A DNA stretch of 64,000 bases from positions 27,834 to 91,833 of the forward strand of contig JALVVX010000017.1 of NCBI GenBank assembly GCA_027038555.1. Direction: 5' to 3'. The notes beneath the pieces were generated by a model. That model did not search any database. It saw only the letters and a program-made list of their open reading frames with translations, and was not told the origin of the DNA. Position 1 is the first letter of the stretch. Each line of letters starts with the position of its first letter. A program made the translations under genes and the position numbers. Shown here piece after piece: positions 7,054 through 17,688 of this stretch. This DNA comes from Nautiliaceae bacterium. Its GTDB lineage: Bacteria; Campylobacterota; Campylobacteria; Campylobacterales; Nautiliaceae.

Positions 7054-9867
7054 TTGGATAAAATCAAAATCACAGGTGCAAGAGAAAATAATTTAAAAAA
7101 TATAAATCTTGAAATTCCTAAAAACAGGCTTATTGTATTTACAGGTCTGAGTGGGAGCGGAAAAAGTACGCTTGCCTTTGATACACTTTACGCAGAAGGT
7201 CAAAGAAGATATATTGAATCTCTAAGCTCATACGCAAGACAGTTTTTACAGCGCACGGGAAAACCCGAAGTTGATAAAATTGACGGTTTAACTCCGGCTA
7301 TTGCAATAGACCAAAAAACCACATCAAAAAACCCGCGCTCAACTGTCGGGACTGTAACTGAAATATACGATTACCTTAGACTGCTTTATGCAAGAATAGG
7401 AATACAGCACTGTCATCTGTGCGGAAAAGAGATTACTCAAATGACTCCTCAGGATATTATCAACGAAGTTTTAAAACTGCCTGAGGGTGCCAAAATTATT
7501 ATATATGCTCCTTTAATTAAAGAAAAAAAAGGAGAATTTCACGATTTAATTGAAAAGTTACGCAAAGAAGGGATTATCAGAGCCTACATAAACGGAACAA
7601 TTATAAGACTTGATGAAGAAATTGAACTTAAAAAAACCAAAAAACACACTATAAAAGCGGTAATTGACAGGGTAATTGTTAAAGAAGAAAATAAATCCCG
7701 TATTGCAGAAGCAGTTGAAAGGGCTTTGAATAAAAGTTTTGGTGAGGTTGAAATAGAGATTTTAAACGCAAAAGAGCTTGGACTTGATAGGGATTTTATC
7801 CATTACAGCGAACACAATGCGTGTTTTGATTGTAAAGTCAGCTTTGAAGAACTTGAACCTACCACTTTTTCATTCAACTCCCCAAAAGGCGCATGTCCTA
7901 AATGCGACGGTCTTGGCGTAACATACACGCTTGATATGGAAAAAGTTATAAAAGACAAGCCCTTAAACAAAGGGGCAATTCCATTAATTTGGGGATTTAA
8001 TAAAAAATATTATCAGGAGTTTTTCAAAGCATTGTGCAGTGAGCTTGATATAGATATGAATAAAAGTTTTTATGATTTACAAGATTATCAGAAAAAATCG
8101 ATTCTTAATGGAACGGCTTATGAGATTGAATTTAATTACGGCAAACATAAAATTTCAAAAAGATGGCCGGGGCTGAGACAAATAGCTCTTGATATGTATA
8201 AAGATGATGATTTGAGTGAGATTATGAGCGAGAGTATCTGTCCTACATGTAAAGGTTTCAGACTCAAACAAGAAGCCCTTGCGGTAAAAGTCGCAGGTAA
8301 AACAATAGCTGATATTATCTCTATGCCAATTGATGAGGCCTACAAATTTTTCAGTGATGAAAGGAATTTTGAATATTTATCTAACCAGGAAAAAATGATA
8401 GCAGAGCCTATTTTAAAAGAAATTAGAGAAAGATTATTTTTCTTGGTAGATGTAGGTTTGGGATATCTAACACTCCACAGAGACGCAAGGACCATAAGCG
8501 GCGGTGAATCTCAAAGAATAAGAATCGCAAGCCAGATAGGAAGCGGGCTTACCGGCGTTATGTATGTTTTGGATGAACCGAGTATCGGACTTCATGAAAG
8601 AGATACGCTAAAACTTATAAACACACTTAAAAACCTTAAAAACAAAGGCAATACCGTAATAGTAGTAGAACACGACAGGGAAACGATTCTAAACGCCGAC
8701 CATATCGTAGATATCGGACCGGGTGCAGGGAAATTCGGAGGTGAAGTGATTTTCAGCGGAGATGTTGAAAAATTAATGAAAAGCGATACAACAACAGCTA
8801 AATACCTTAGACGCGAACTTGATATAAATTACAGAAAAAACAGGCCTCAAAACGAATGGATAGAGATTAAAAACGTAAATATTCACAATATCAAAAACCT
8901 TGATGTAAAAATACCTTTAAGAAACCTTGTATGCGTTACAGGTGTAAGTGGAAGCGGAAAAAGTTCGCTCATTCTTCAAACACTTCTTCCGGTTGCAAGA
9001 GAAATTCTTAATCACGCACACAAAATACAAAAAGTAAAAGGCGTGGAAATAAAAGGGCTTGAAAAACTTGATAAAGTTATCTACCTTGATCAAAGCCCGA
9101 TAGGAAGAACGCCTCGCTCAAACCCGGCGACATATACAGGCGTATTTGATGATATAAGAGCTATTTTTGCAGGACTTCCAGAAGCTCAGCTTAGAGGCTA
9201 TACACCGGGAAGATTTAGTTTTAACGTCAAAGGTGGTAGATGTGAAGTGTGTAAGGGTGAGGGTCAAATAAAAATAGAAATGCACTTTTTACCTGATGTA
9301 ATGGTAACATGTGAAGCGTGCGGAGGTAAAAGATATAACGAACAGACCTTGGAGATTAAATACAGGAGCAAATCAATTGCAGACGTTTTGGAAATGAGCG
9401 TAGATGAAACGTATGAGTTTTTTGAAAAAATCCCGAAAATCAAAAATAAACTTAAAACCCTAAAAGATGTGGGACTTGGATATATAACTCTCGGTCAAAA
9501 TGCTGTTACTCTAAGCGGCGGCGAAGCTCAAAGAATAAAACTTGCAAAAGAGCTCAGCAGAAGAGATACAGGTAATACGCTTTATATTTTAGATGAGCCG
9601 ACAACCGGGCTTCATTTTAAAGATATTGATAATTTAATGAAAGTATTACAACATTTGGTTGATTTAGGAAACAGCGTTATTGTAATTGAACATAACCTGG
9701 ATTTTATCAAAAACGCCGATTACATAATCGATATGGGACCAGAAGGCGGAAGTGGAGGCGGAAAAGTGATAGCCACAGGAAGCGTTGAAGAAATTGTCAA
9801 AAAATATGCTAATATTAGCTATACGGCAAAATATTTGAAAAAGGAACTTGAAAATTTTAAAACTTGA
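7054..9867 (+). CDS. uvrA: Excinuclease ABC subunit A
   Basis: 937 residues, full family length. There are two ABC modules, each with Walker A (GLSGSGKSTLA near 30; GVSGSGKSSLI near 630) and signature motifs (ISGGESQRIRIA; LSGGEAQRIKLA). Zinc modules CFDC...CPKC and CEVC...CEAC are present. UvrA recognises damaged DNA and loads UvrB in nucleotide excision repair. The start is a TTG at 7054 with AAAAGGAG upstream. It overlaps the ClC gene by 20 bp. Confidence 0.97.
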   Translation: MDKIKITGARENNLKNINLEIPKNRLIVFTGLSGSGKSTLAFDTLYAEGQRRYIESLSSYARQFLQRTGKPEVDKIDGLTPAIAIDQKTTSKNPRSTVGTVTEIYDYLRLLYARIGIQHCHLCGKEITQMTPQDIINEVLKLPEGAKIIIYAPLIKEKKGEFHDLIEKLRKEGIIRAYINGTIIRLDEEIELKKTKKHTIKAVIDRVIVKEENKSRIAEAVERALNKSFGEVEIEILNAKELGLDRDFIHYSEHNACFDCKVSFEELEPTTFSFNSPKGACPKCDGLGVTYTLDMEKVIKDKPLNKGAIPLIWGFNKKYYQEFFKALCSELDIDMNKSFYDLQDYQKKSILNGTAYEIEFNYGKHKISKRWPGLRQIALDMYKDDDLSEIMSESICPTCKGFRLKQEALAVKVAGKTIADIISMPIDEAYKFFSDERNFEYLSNQEKMIAEPILKEIRERLFFLVDVGLGYLTLHRDARTISGGESQRIRIASQIGSGLTGVMYVLDEPSIGLHERDTLKLINTLKNLKNKGNTVIVVEHDRETILNADHIVDIGPGAGKFGGEVIFSGDVEKLMKSDTTTAKYLRRELDINYRKNRPQNEWIEIKNVNIHNIKNLDVKIPLRNLVCVTGVSGSGKSSLILQTLLPVAREILNHAHKIQKVKGVEIKGLEKLDKVIYLDQSPIGRTPRSNPATYTGVFDDIRAIFAGLPEAQLRGYTPGRFSFNVKGGRCEVCKGEGQIKIEMHFLPDVMVTCEACGGKRYNEQTLEIKYRSKSIADVLEMSVDETYEFFEKIPKIKNKLKTLKDVGLGYITLGQNAVTLSGGEAQRIKLAKELSRRDTGNTLYILDEPTTGLHFKDIDNLMKVLQHLVDLGNSVIVIEHNLDFIKNADYIIDMGPEGGSGGGKVIATGSVEEIVKKYANISYTAKYLKKELENFKT

Positions 9868-11494
9868 TGAAATTAAACATTTTTTTATAATCCCGATAAT
9901 AATAGGTATTATAGGTGGGTTTTCCGCTTTTTTGTTTAGAGATTTTATTAAATTTTTCACTTCTGTTTACAACGATTTAAATCTATTTCATTCAAATCTT
10001 TTTTATCTCATATCCACCCCGCTTATTTTTCTTTTTTCGTATTATGTAATTAAAAATTTCCCGATAAATCCAAACAATGTCTCAATTGATGAAATTACCA
10101 AAAAAATTTCACTTGCAATGGGTCATTTTTCCCCTTTAAAAGGGTTGATTGTATTGTTTTTAACTTCTCTTAGCTTAGGATTCGGTGTACCGGTAGGAAG
10201 AGAAGGTCCTATTGCAAAACTTGGAGGCGTGGGGACTGAAATTTTTATAAAACTTATTAAAATTCCAAGAGTAGATGTACCTATTTATTTAAGTGCCGGG
10301 ATTTCAAGTGCGATTGCCGCTACATTCAACGCCCCGCTTGCTGGTATAATATTCGGAATTGAAATAATAATAGGCAAAATCAATTCATATATTTTAATTC
10401 CTTTGATTGTTTCAACATTTACCGCAACGCTAATATCAAGGGAATTTATAGGTAACTTTGCCGCATTTTATGTACCGCATCTAAATTATTCCCATTCATA
10501 TCTTTTTTTATCTCCTTTTGAAGCTTTGTTTTTTGGCTTTTTGGCAATTGGATTTTTAAAATCCGTAATTCATCTCAAACATCTCAAAGAAAAAAGTAAA
10601 CGATGGGATAAAACGATACTGATTTTTGGATTTATTGTAGGCTTATTGATAGTTATAAGACCTGAAATAAGAGGAGTAGGATATGAATTCGTAGAAGAGA
10701 TTTTTCAAAATAAAACGACTTTTTTTTCAGCCTTAATTATTATGCTTTTTAAATACATAGGAACGATTTTAAGCATTGGAAGCGGGCTTTTTGGCGGAAT
10801 TTTATCACCAAGTATTTTTATCGGAGCATTTGGCGGATATTTTTTCGGAAGTTTTTTTCATTTTTTGGGACTTGATCCGAGAGTATTTGCTCTAATTGGA
10901 ACAGCGGCAATGCTAAGCGGTGTTACAAAATCCCCTCTTAGAAGTTCGGTAATTATTATTGAGCTTACTCATTCTTATCAATTTATTCTTCCAATTCTTA
11001 TAACGTCTGCTATTACGAATTATCTTATTTCTATGATGGAACCGGGAAGTTATTTCAAACGCGCCCTGCTTCAAAGAGGCATTGATATTGACGATGAAAA
11101 TCTGATAAATTTTTTCACTGTTGATAATTTAAAAAAATATATTTTAAATACAAAACCCCTAAAAGAAGACGATGATTTAAAAACAATAAAAGAAAGATTT
11201 CATTTTACCTGTGTTCCTTATCTTCCCGTAACAAACAATGAAAACGAATTAATAGGTATAGTATCGCTAAGAGACATTAAAAAACACAAATTTATAAATA
11301 AAGACAAAATTCATGCAAAAGATATTATGGCAAAAAATCCTTTTGCAATTAATCCGAATTCTTCAAAAAAAGATATTTTCAAAGCATTAAGTGTTCTAAA
11401 TTCAAACTACATTCCTTACATAGATGAAAACAACAAATACAAAGGTATGATAGATTTAAATCAGTTTTTAAGAGATATCTCCCTTAAAGCATAA
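9848..11494 (+). CDS. ClC-family chloride channel/antiporter with CBS domains
   Basis: 548 residues. The membrane part (about 10-410) has the ClC motifs GFGVPVGREGP, with gating glutamate E119, and GSGLFGGILSPSIFIGAFGG. The C-terminal region (about 430-548) holds two CBS domains that may bind adenine nucleotides. It should move chloride, possibly in exchange for protons. The only plausible start is a TTG at 9848 inside the end of uvrA; its spacing to AAGGA is very short, so the exact first codon is uncertain. Confidence 0.9.
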   Translation: MKILKLDEIKHFFIIPIIIGIIGGFSAFLFRDFIKFFTSVYNDLNLFHSNLFYLISTPLIFLFSYYVIKNFPINPNNVSIDEITKKISLAMGHFSPLKGLIVLFLTSLSLGFGVPVGREGPIAKLGGVGTEIFIKLIKIPRVDVPIYLSAGISSAIAATFNAPLAGIIFGIEIIIGKINSYILIPLIVSTFTATLISREFIGNFAAFYVPHLNYSHSYLFLSPFEALFFGFLAIGFLKSVIHLKHLKEKSKRWDKTILIFGFIVGLLIVIRPEIRGVGYEFVEEIFQNKTTFFSALIIMLFKYIGTILSIGSGLFGGILSPSIFIGAFGGYFFGSFFHFLGLDPRVFALIGTAAMLSGVTKSPLRSSVIIIELTHSYQFILPILITSAITNYLISMMEPGSYFKRALLQRGIDIDDENLINFFTVDNLKKYILNTKPLKEDDDLKTIKERFHFTCVPYLPVTNNENELIGIVSLRDIKKHKFINKDKIHAKDIMAKNPFAINPNSSKKDIFKALSVLNSNYIPYIDENNKYKGMIDLNQFLRDISLKA

Positions 11495-11502
11495 ATTTTA
11501 TA

Positions 11503-11532
11503 TTGACAAAATAAGCTGTTTTGTTTTATAAT
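11503..11532 (+). promoter_or_regulatory. Sigma-70 promoter of the tetR-efflux operon
   Basis: A TTGACA -35 box (11503-11508) is followed by an 18-bp spacer and a perfect TATAAT -10 box (11527-11532). Transcription should start near 11539, inside the palindromic operator that follows. Confidence 0.8.
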
Positions 11533-11534
11533 TC

Positions 11535-11552
11535 ACTTACCGAACGGTAAGT
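11535..11552. promoter_or_regulatory. TetR operator palindrome
   Basis: ACTTACCG, two bases, then CGGTAAGT: perfect 8-bp arms lying three bases after the -10 box and 12 bases before the regulator's start codon. This is a typical place and form for a TetR-family operator, so the regulator probably represses itself and the downstream efflux genes. Binding is inferred. Confidence 0.8.
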
Positions 11553-11563
11553 AAGGAGGTCAG

Positions 11564-12154
11564 TTGAATAAAAAAGAAGAAATCTTAAAAATCGCAAGCC
11601 GTGAATTTGCAAAATACGGCTATACAGGTGTAAGTATGGATGCAATAGCCAAAAAAGCCGATATAAGCAAAGCGGCGATTTATTACCATTTTAAGAATAA
11701 AGCCTCACTTTTTGAAGAAGTTGTAATGCCAAAAGTTCAAAAATTAATAGATGAAATTTATTCTTTCGAAGATAAAGACCCAAAAGAAGAATTGAAACAT
11801 TATATCGCCTCATATGCCAAAATATTTAGAAAATATCCCTGCTTTGCAGCAGTTTTAGCTCACGAATTTGTGGATGGTGGAAGAGATTTGAGTGATGAAA
11901 TTATCAAAAATCTCTCAAAAGTTTTTAAAAAACTGATAACAATCCTAAAAAAAGGACAGGAAAAAAATAATTTTCAAATAGACAATCCTTTTTCCATTCA
12001 GCTGATGATAGTAAGTTCGCTTATTATGCATCAGACAACAAAAAATTTAAGAAAAAGAATTTCAAAATACATAGAAATTGAATTAAATCCCGGCATTGAA
12101 GATATTGCAAACGCAATATATCAAAAAATCTTAAAAGCCATTTTAAAGGAATAA
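11564..12154 (+). CDS. TetR/AcrR-family transcriptional repressor
   Basis: 196 residues. The N-terminal helix-turn-helix (about 1-50) is typical: ILKIASREFAKYGYTGVSMD, then AIAKKADISKAAIYYHFKNK. The C-terminal helical domain (about 60-196) would bind an inducer. The start is TTG at 11564 with a strong AAGGAGGT site. It is the first gene of an efflux operon (the outer-membrane protein gene starts two bases after its stop) and sits behind a palindromic operator at its own promoter. Likely ligands are substrates of the RND pump; the inducer is unknown. Confidence 0.92.
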   Translation: MNKKEEILKIASREFAKYGYTGVSMDAIAKKADISKAAIYYHFKNKASLFEEVVMPKVQKLIDEIYSFEDKDPKEELKHYIASYAKIFRKYPCFAAVLAHEFVDGGRDLSDEIIKNLSKVFKKLITILKKGQEKNNFQIDNPFSIQLMIVSSLIMHQTTKNLRKRISKYIEIELNPGIEDIANAIYQKILKAILKE

Positions 12155-12155
12155 A

Positions 12156-13424
12156 ATGAAAAAGCTGATTATTTTAAGTTCGGCCCTGATTGCCATAAAC
12201 GCTACGGAAATATCCACACTTTTTGAAGCCATTAAAAAAATACCCGAATCAAAAATTGACAATATTGCAATAAAAGAGATGCAAATCAATAAAAATAAAA
12301 TTTCTTCTTCTCTTTATCCAAAGCTGAATATATTCGGCAGTTTTGAGCATTTCAGCTCACCTGCAAACATAAAACCGCAGCCTCCTACAACCGCAACCAA
12401 ACTGGCAACAAAAGGAAAAGGTTTTTGGTTTTCACAAAACATTACAAAAATAGGATTCAGCGTATCGATGCCGCTTTTTGTAAAAGAGATATTTGATAAT
12501 TCCAAAAAATTAAAACATATCGTTAATATAAAAAAATATCAGGCAAAAATAAACCTGCTAAAAAGAGAAGCACTTCTTGTCACATATTTAAGTAAACTGA
12601 ATTATCTTTATTCTTTAAAAGATGCCTTAAATCAAAAAGAAAAATCAATAAAAACTACACTTAAAGCTATAAAAACCGGTGTTGAAGTCGGAAGAATTCC
12701 TGAATTTAAACTTTTAAGATTAAAAGATGCTTTAAATTCCATTCAAATTAAGAAATCTCAAATCAATATGGCAATAGACGATACAAAAAGTAAAATTTAC
12801 GAACTGACTAAAAAAGAGATAAATTCACCTGTTAATTTTGAAACACTCTCAAACATTGAAAAAAAAGAATTTTTAGCATTAAAGCCTCTAAAAGAAAACT
12901 TAAAAGCGCAACAGATTAATTTAAATGTATCAAAAGATTCATATTATCCGAAATTTATGATTGAAGCAAAAGGTTACAGAGCATTTGCAAAAGCATACAA
13001 CAATGACGATAATTTAGCCGAAAACTTCGCAAGTATCGGTGTTTATATGAATTGGAATGTTTTTGATAAAACCAATAATGCAGATATCCAAAAAGCAAAG
13101 ATTTCTCTTTTAAAATCAAATCTTGAAATTAAAAAAACAATCAAAAATTTAAATGCGGAAGTCAAAAAAATAAAAGAATCCTTAAAAGAGATAAACAAAT
13201 CAATAATTCTAGCTCAAAATTCCATAGAATTAAAAGAGGAACTTTTAAAAAGTGCAAAAACGGCATTTGAACTCAATAATATGACTGTTGATGAATATTT
13301 GGATTATGAAAATGATTTGGCAAATGCAAAAGCAAATCTTGCTGATTTAATTGCTACAAAAAACACATTAATAGCAAATTTAGCGTTTATTTACGGAAAT
13401 AATTTAGAAAGGATATTCAAATGA
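12156..13424 (+). CDS. TolC-family outer-membrane efflux protein
   Basis: 422 residues with a signal peptide (about 1-16) and two long helical repeats typical of outer-membrane efflux proteins, such as the heptad-rich stretches around 100-200 and 300-400. It is predicted to form the trimeric outer-membrane channel for the RND pump encoded downstream. It starts just after the regulator stop with AAAGGAATAAA upstream and overlaps the adaptor gene by 4 bp (ATGA). Confidence 0.88.
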   Translation: MKKLIILSSALIAINATEISTLFEAIKKIPESKIDNIAIKEMQINKNKISSSLYPKLNIFGSFEHFSSPANIKPQPPTTATKLATKGKGFWFSQNITKIGFSVSMPLFVKEIFDNSKKLKHIVNIKKYQAKINLLKREALLVTYLSKLNYLYSLKDALNQKEKSIKTTLKAIKTGVEVGRIPEFKLLRLKDALNSIQIKKSQINMAIDDTKSKIYELTKKEINSPVNFETLSNIEKKEFLALKPLKENLKAQQINLNVSKDSYYPKFMIEAKGYRAFAKAYNNDDNLAENFASIGVYMNWNVFDKTNNADIQKAKISLLKSNLEIKKTIKNLNAEVKKIKESLKEINKSIILAQNSIELKEELLKSAKTAFELNNMTVDEYLDYENDLANAKANLADLIATKNTLIANLAFIYGNNLERIFK

Positions 13425-14497
13425 AAAAGATAATTAAAATTTCAATTGCATTAATTGTTGTTATTGTAATAGTTTTAGGTGCTGTAACACTTGTTAAAAA
13501 AAGAAAATCCGAAGATGCCCATACTCCTACTGCAAAAATTTATCCTATTGCCGTTGAAGTCATCAAACCCAAAACAGGTCATATTAAAACCACACTTGAT
13601 TATTTGGCAATTGTTAAAAACAGTAAAAACACCACAATTACATCAAAATTTGCCGGAAAGATAAAATATATAGCAAATCTTGGAGGATATGTAAAAAAAG
13701 GACAAACAGTAGTAAAAATTGACGATTCAAATTTAAAAGCGGAACTTGATTCTATTAATTCTCAAATCCAATCGGTTAAAAACCTGATTGAAGCCGATAA
13801 AATTAATCTTCAAACATTAATTGACACACACAAAAGAACTGAAAAACTACTAAAAGTTAAAATGGCAAGTGTAGAACAGTTCAATGCAGAAAAAGCGAAA
13901 ATAGCATCATTAAAAGCAAAATTAAATGCCGATGAAAATAAATTAAAAAGCCTAAACGCAAATAAACAAGCCGTTTTGGAAAATATTACATATACAGAAA
14001 TCAAATCACCGCTAAATGGAATTGTAAGTGCAAAATTTTTAAATAAAGGCGATAACGCATTTCCTGGAAAACCGATATTAAAAATTTCAGCTGAAAACGG
14101 AAATTATCTCTTTATGCCACTTGCAAAACCTTATAAAGAAATTGTTTATAAAAACAAAACTTACAAATTAATTCCTTTAAACTCAACATTTAACGGAGTA
14201 CCAGCATATAAAGCGGATGTAAATGATAAAAGCCTGATAGAAGGTGAAAAAGTAAATGTTAAAGTTATAACATTTGACGGTAATGCAACACTTGTGCCGT
14301 TTAATTCAATACTTACTATAAACGGTCAAAATTATGTGTTTGATACAAATGGTAATCCAATAAAAGTTACTGTTTTGGCTGAGGGAAATGAAGGTGTTGT
14401 AATAAAAGAAAACCTAAATCAGCCTGTTTTAAAAGCAAATCCAGATATATTACTTAAAATAAAAGCAGGATACCCTATAAAGGCAGTAAATGAGTAG
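13421..14497 (+). CDS. RND efflux periplasmic adaptor (MFP/HlyD family)
   Basis: 358 residues. An N-terminal membrane anchor (about 4-26) is followed by a lipoyl/barrel-sandwich half-motif (KFAGKIKYIANLGGYVKKGQ), a coiled-coil hairpin (about 110-185), the second half-motif (SPLNGIVSAKFLNKGDNAFPG) and a beta-barrel. It should bridge the TolC-like channel and the RND pump. There is no lipobox, so it is anchored by its N-terminal helix. The stop is followed directly by a repeat island that separates it from the pump gene. Confidence 0.88.
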   Translation: MKKIIKISIALIVVIVIVLGAVTLVKKRKSEDAHTPTAKIYPIAVEVIKPKTGHIKTTLDYLAIVKNSKNTTITSKFAGKIKYIANLGGYVKKGQTVVKIDDSNLKAELDSINSQIQSVKNLIEADKINLQTLIDTHKRTEKLLKVKMASVEQFNAEKAKIASLKAKLNADENKLKSLNANKQAVLENITYTEIKSPLNGIVSAKFLNKGDNAFPGKPILKISAENGNYLFMPLAKPYKEIVYKNKTYKLIPLNSTFNGVPAYKADVNDKSLIEGEKVNVKVITFDGNATLVPFNSILTINGQNYVFDTNGNPIKVTVLAEGNEGVVIKENLNQPVLKANPDILLKIKAGYPIKAVNE

Positions 14498-14585
14498 ATG
14501 GGATTATGGGTTTATGGGTAATAATTTAAATATAACCCATTCACTCATTCACTCATTCACTCATACACTCATATACCCATTCACA
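14498..14585. repeat. Degenerate intergenic repeat with inverted arms, copy C
   Basis: The left part reads ATGGGATTATGGGTTTATGG and the right part is built from ACCCATTCACTCATTCACTC and similar words. ATGGGT on the left can pair with ACCCAT on the right. The words resemble the islands near 6941 and 57605. It lies inside an operon, between the adaptor and pump genes, and contains no coding frame. Confidence 0.55.
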
Positions 14586-14598
14586 AAAAGGATACAAT

Positions 14599-17500
14599 AT
14601 GTTTGAATATTTTTTTAGAAGAAGCCACTTATTATGGGCTATTATTTTGGCAATGTTTGTATTTGGGATACTTGGACTTATTAAAATGCCAAAAAATCTT
14701 TTTCCAGATGCAAACCGCCCAGAAGTTGTAATATTCACAACTGTGCCAGGAGCAAGTGCCGATGTGGTGGCAAATACAGTATCAAAAACAATAGAAAAAG
14801 AGATGGGAACGCTAAGTAATGTTTATGAAATAAAATCAACAAACGTTCCAAACTTCTCAATCGTTCACGTTGTTTTTAATTACAAAAAATCTCTTCAAGG
14901 GGCGGCTGTTGATGTTAGTAATGCACTAAACAGAGTTAAAGCAAAACTCCCTAAAAATGCAGTACCGGCAATCTATCTTGTAGGTGATTTTACACTGCCT
15001 GTTGATGTGTTTGCACTTAGTCCTAAAAACAATAAAATATCTTTACCTGAAATTAGAAAAATAGCTGACAGTTTTATAAAACCAAAGTTACTTACAAATC
15101 CTAATATCGGTAATGTAGAAATTTTCGGAGGATATAAAAGTTCTATTATGATTAAAATTGATCCGAAAATACTAAAAAAATACAATTTATCGCTTGATAA
15201 AGTAATAAAAGTAATTGAAACAACTGTTAAAAATACTCCGATTGGATTTGTTAAAACAAAAAATAATTTTTATACCCTGAACTATTACGGAGAGAAAAAA
15301 GAGATTGAAAAACTAAAAAACATTTTTATCGCTCCAAATATAAGACTTGGCGATATAGCAAAAATAAAATGGTCTTATCAGACGAATAACACTTCATATA
15401 TAGGTGATAATTCACCGGCTATTGCCGTGTCTGTTGAGAGGGCTCCCGGTGGAAATGTTTTGGCTACGAGTAATGCGGCAAGAGAAGTTATGAAAAAAAT
15501 AGCCAAAATGTATCCAAATATTAAAATAAAAATTTCCAATACACAAAGAAATTTAATTGAAACTTCAAACGTTAATATGCTTGAAGCACTTAGAGATGCA
15601 GTGATTTACACACTTTTGGTAATTTTGATTTTCCTTGCAAACATAAGAGCACTTGTTGCGGCGGGGCTTTCTATTCCAATGGTGTTTTTTGGAACTATCG
15701 CATTTCTTTACTTGACAGGACAAGGTCTAAATATCGTAATTTATACCGCAATTATCCTTGCTCTTGGAATGCTGACAGACGACGCAGTTGTTGTACTTGA
15801 AAACATAGAAAGACACCTTGAAGAAGGCGACCCAAAAGCAATATACAACGGGACAAAAGAAGTTTTAAAACCTGTATTTGCAGGAACAATTTCAACTATC
15901 GCCATTCTTTTTCCTTTAATGTTTGTAGGCGGATTCCCTCAAAAAATATTTAGACCGTTGATTGAAACAGTAATTGTGGCGTTGCTTATTTCATACTTTT
16001 TATCAATTACATTTATTCCATGGCTTGCAAAATTTTTATATAAAGACGGAAAAGTTACAAAAACAAAATTGGAAAAATTTTTCGAGCGTCTTTATCAAAA
16101 CACAATTGCAAAATTAATTCCGGCATATCTTGGAGTTATTAAATTTTCAAACGGTAAATTTTGGCCTCTTAGAAGATTCGTAATTATGTTTGCGGCTATG
16201 TTTACTCTGATTATGACACTTAAAAATGTAATGCCGACAATTGGTAGAGACGTTATGCCTCCAATGGATACAGGTATTATGAAAGCTCAAATTGAATTTT
16301 CTTCAAACTTAAATGCAAACGAATCAATAAATAGACTTAAACCGTTTATTACCTGGCTAAAAAAACAGCCTTGGCTTGTTAAAGATTCAATTGCAATAGG
16401 TACTGAAAAAGGAGTATTGTCAATAGGTGGCGGTGGTAGTGGAAATAGTATAACTATGACAATTATTGCCGTTGACAGATTCCACAGAAAAAAAACAATT
16501 TGGCAACTTGAAGAAGAAATTAGAAACGAACTTGCAAAACTTCAAGGTGTTAAAAAAATGGCAGTATTTGATTTTGGTGCAACCGCTCTTTCCACTATCA
16601 GTGCGCCTCTTGATGTTCAGTTTAGAAGCGATACTTATGCTAATTTACCTGCCCTTGCACACAAAGCGGAAAAACTGCTTTATGGCGTAAAAGGACTTAC
16701 AACAATAAAAACAAGCTGGGATAAAGATTTTCTTGAAGCAAGAGTTGAAATTGACAAAAATAAAGCTCTAAGCTATGGAATCACACCTCTTGGAATTTTA
16801 AGTCAAATTGCTCTTAAAGACCAACCGGCAAGCATAATTGCATCATTACAGTCAATGGACCCGCAAATTATCAGAATCAGATTTAATAAAAATTACGACA
16901 AAAACTTGGAAAACTTAAAAATGCTGTTAATCAATACACCAAAAGGTGTAGTACCGCTTAATGCGTTAGCAAAAATAAAAACAGGATTTACTTACAATAA
17001 AATTGACAGATATGATTTGGAATACGCTATTGACGTAGAAGGTTACAGAGCCACAAGACCTGTTAGCAAAATTACAGCTGATGCTGATAATATTTTACAC
17101 TCTCACGGAATTACAAACTATTATCAAACAGGTGATATAAGCGAAATGAAAGATTCATTCAAAAGAATGATAAAAGCTATTGCCATTGGTATTGTTGTTT
17201 TAATTTTAACTTTAATGGTTGTTTACCAATCCCTAAGACTTGCGCTTATTATGATTTTGGTATTGCCTCTTTCAATGATAGGTGCAGGATGGGGTATGAT
17301 AATAGCTCATAAACCTTCATGTATGCCAAGTATGGTAGGTATTTTACTCTTGTTTGGTATTATTATTAAAAATGCCGTTTTATTAATCGACTTTTATAAA
17401 GAATACGAAAAAGAAGGTAAAACACCATTTGAAGCGGCACTTGAATCTATTCGTGTTAGATTTAGACCGGTTATGATGACAGCATTTGGGACAATAGCAG

Positions 17501-17688
17501 GTATGATTCCTATTGCACTCGAACAGGCTATCGGACTTGAAAGACTTTCACCTCTTGCTGACGTGGCAATTGGTGGGCTTTTAATCGGTACATTATTAAC
17601 TTTAATTTATGTGCCAATGCTTGCATATGTAACAGACCCAAGAAATAAACAAACAAATCCTATTGAAAAAATAGAAGAGGAACTTTAA
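14599..17688 (+). CDS. RND-family multidrug/solute efflux pump
   Basis: 1029 residues with 12 predicted membrane helices: one at the N-terminus, groups around 330-520 and 850-1010, and two large periplasmic loops. Proton-relay residues are visible: D394/D395 in GMLTDDAVVVLEN (helix 4) and K924 in GIIIKNAVLLIDF (helix 10), as in AcrB-type HAE1 pumps. It lacks the pattern of charged residues I would expect of a CusA-type metal pump, though the substrate is uncertain. The ATG has AAAAGGATACA upstream, and the next gene starts one base after its stop. Confidence 0.9.
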   Translation: MFEYFFRRSHLLWAIILAMFVFGILGLIKMPKNLFPDANRPEVVIFTTVPGASADVVANTVSKTIEKEMGTLSNVYEIKSTNVPNFSIVHVVFNYKKSLQGAAVDVSNALNRVKAKLPKNAVPAIYLVGDFTLPVDVFALSPKNNKISLPEIRKIADSFIKPKLLTNPNIGNVEIFGGYKSSIMIKIDPKILKKYNLSLDKVIKVIETTVKNTPIGFVKTKNNFYTLNYYGEKKEIEKLKNIFIAPNIRLGDIAKIKWSYQTNNTSYIGDNSPAIAVSVERAPGGNVLATSNAAREVMKKIAKMYPNIKIKISNTQRNLIETSNVNMLEALRDAVIYTLLVILIFLANIRALVAAGLSIPMVFFGTIAFLYLTGQGLNIVIYTAIILALGMLTDDAVVVLENIERHLEEGDPKAIYNGTKEVLKPVFAGTISTIAILFPLMFVGGFPQKIFRPLIETVIVALLISYFLSITFIPWLAKFLYKDGKVTKTKLEKFFERLYQNTIAKLIPAYLGVIKFSNGKFWPLRRFVIMFAAMFTLIMTLKNVMPTIGRDVMPPMDTGIMKAQIEFSSNLNANESINRLKPFITWLKKQPWLVKDSIAIGTEKGVLSIGGGGSGNSITMTIIAVDRFHRKKTIWQLEEEIRNELAKLQGVKKMAVFDFGATALSTISAPLDVQFRSDTYANLPALAHKAEKLLYGVKGLTTIKTSWDKDFLEARVEIDKNKALSYGITPLGILSQIALKDQPASIIASLQSMDPQIIRIRFNKNYDKNLENLKMLLINTPKGVVPLNALAKIKTGFTYNKIDRYDLEYAIDVEGYRATRPVSKITADADNILHSHGITNYYQTGDISEMKDSFKRMIKAIAIGIVVLILTLMVVYQSLRLALIMILVLPLSMIGAGWGMIIAHKPSCMPSMVGILLLFGIIIKNAVLLIDFYKEYEKEGKTPFEAALESIRVRFRPVMMTAFGTIAGMIPIALEQAIGLERLSPLADVAIGGLLIGTLLTLIYVPMLAYVTDPRNKQTNPIEKIEEEL

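Noticed and set aside
14498-14585. CRISPR-like short repeats (ATTCACTC units)
   Set aside because: The units are 8-9 bases and degenerate, with no regular spacers and no cas genes.
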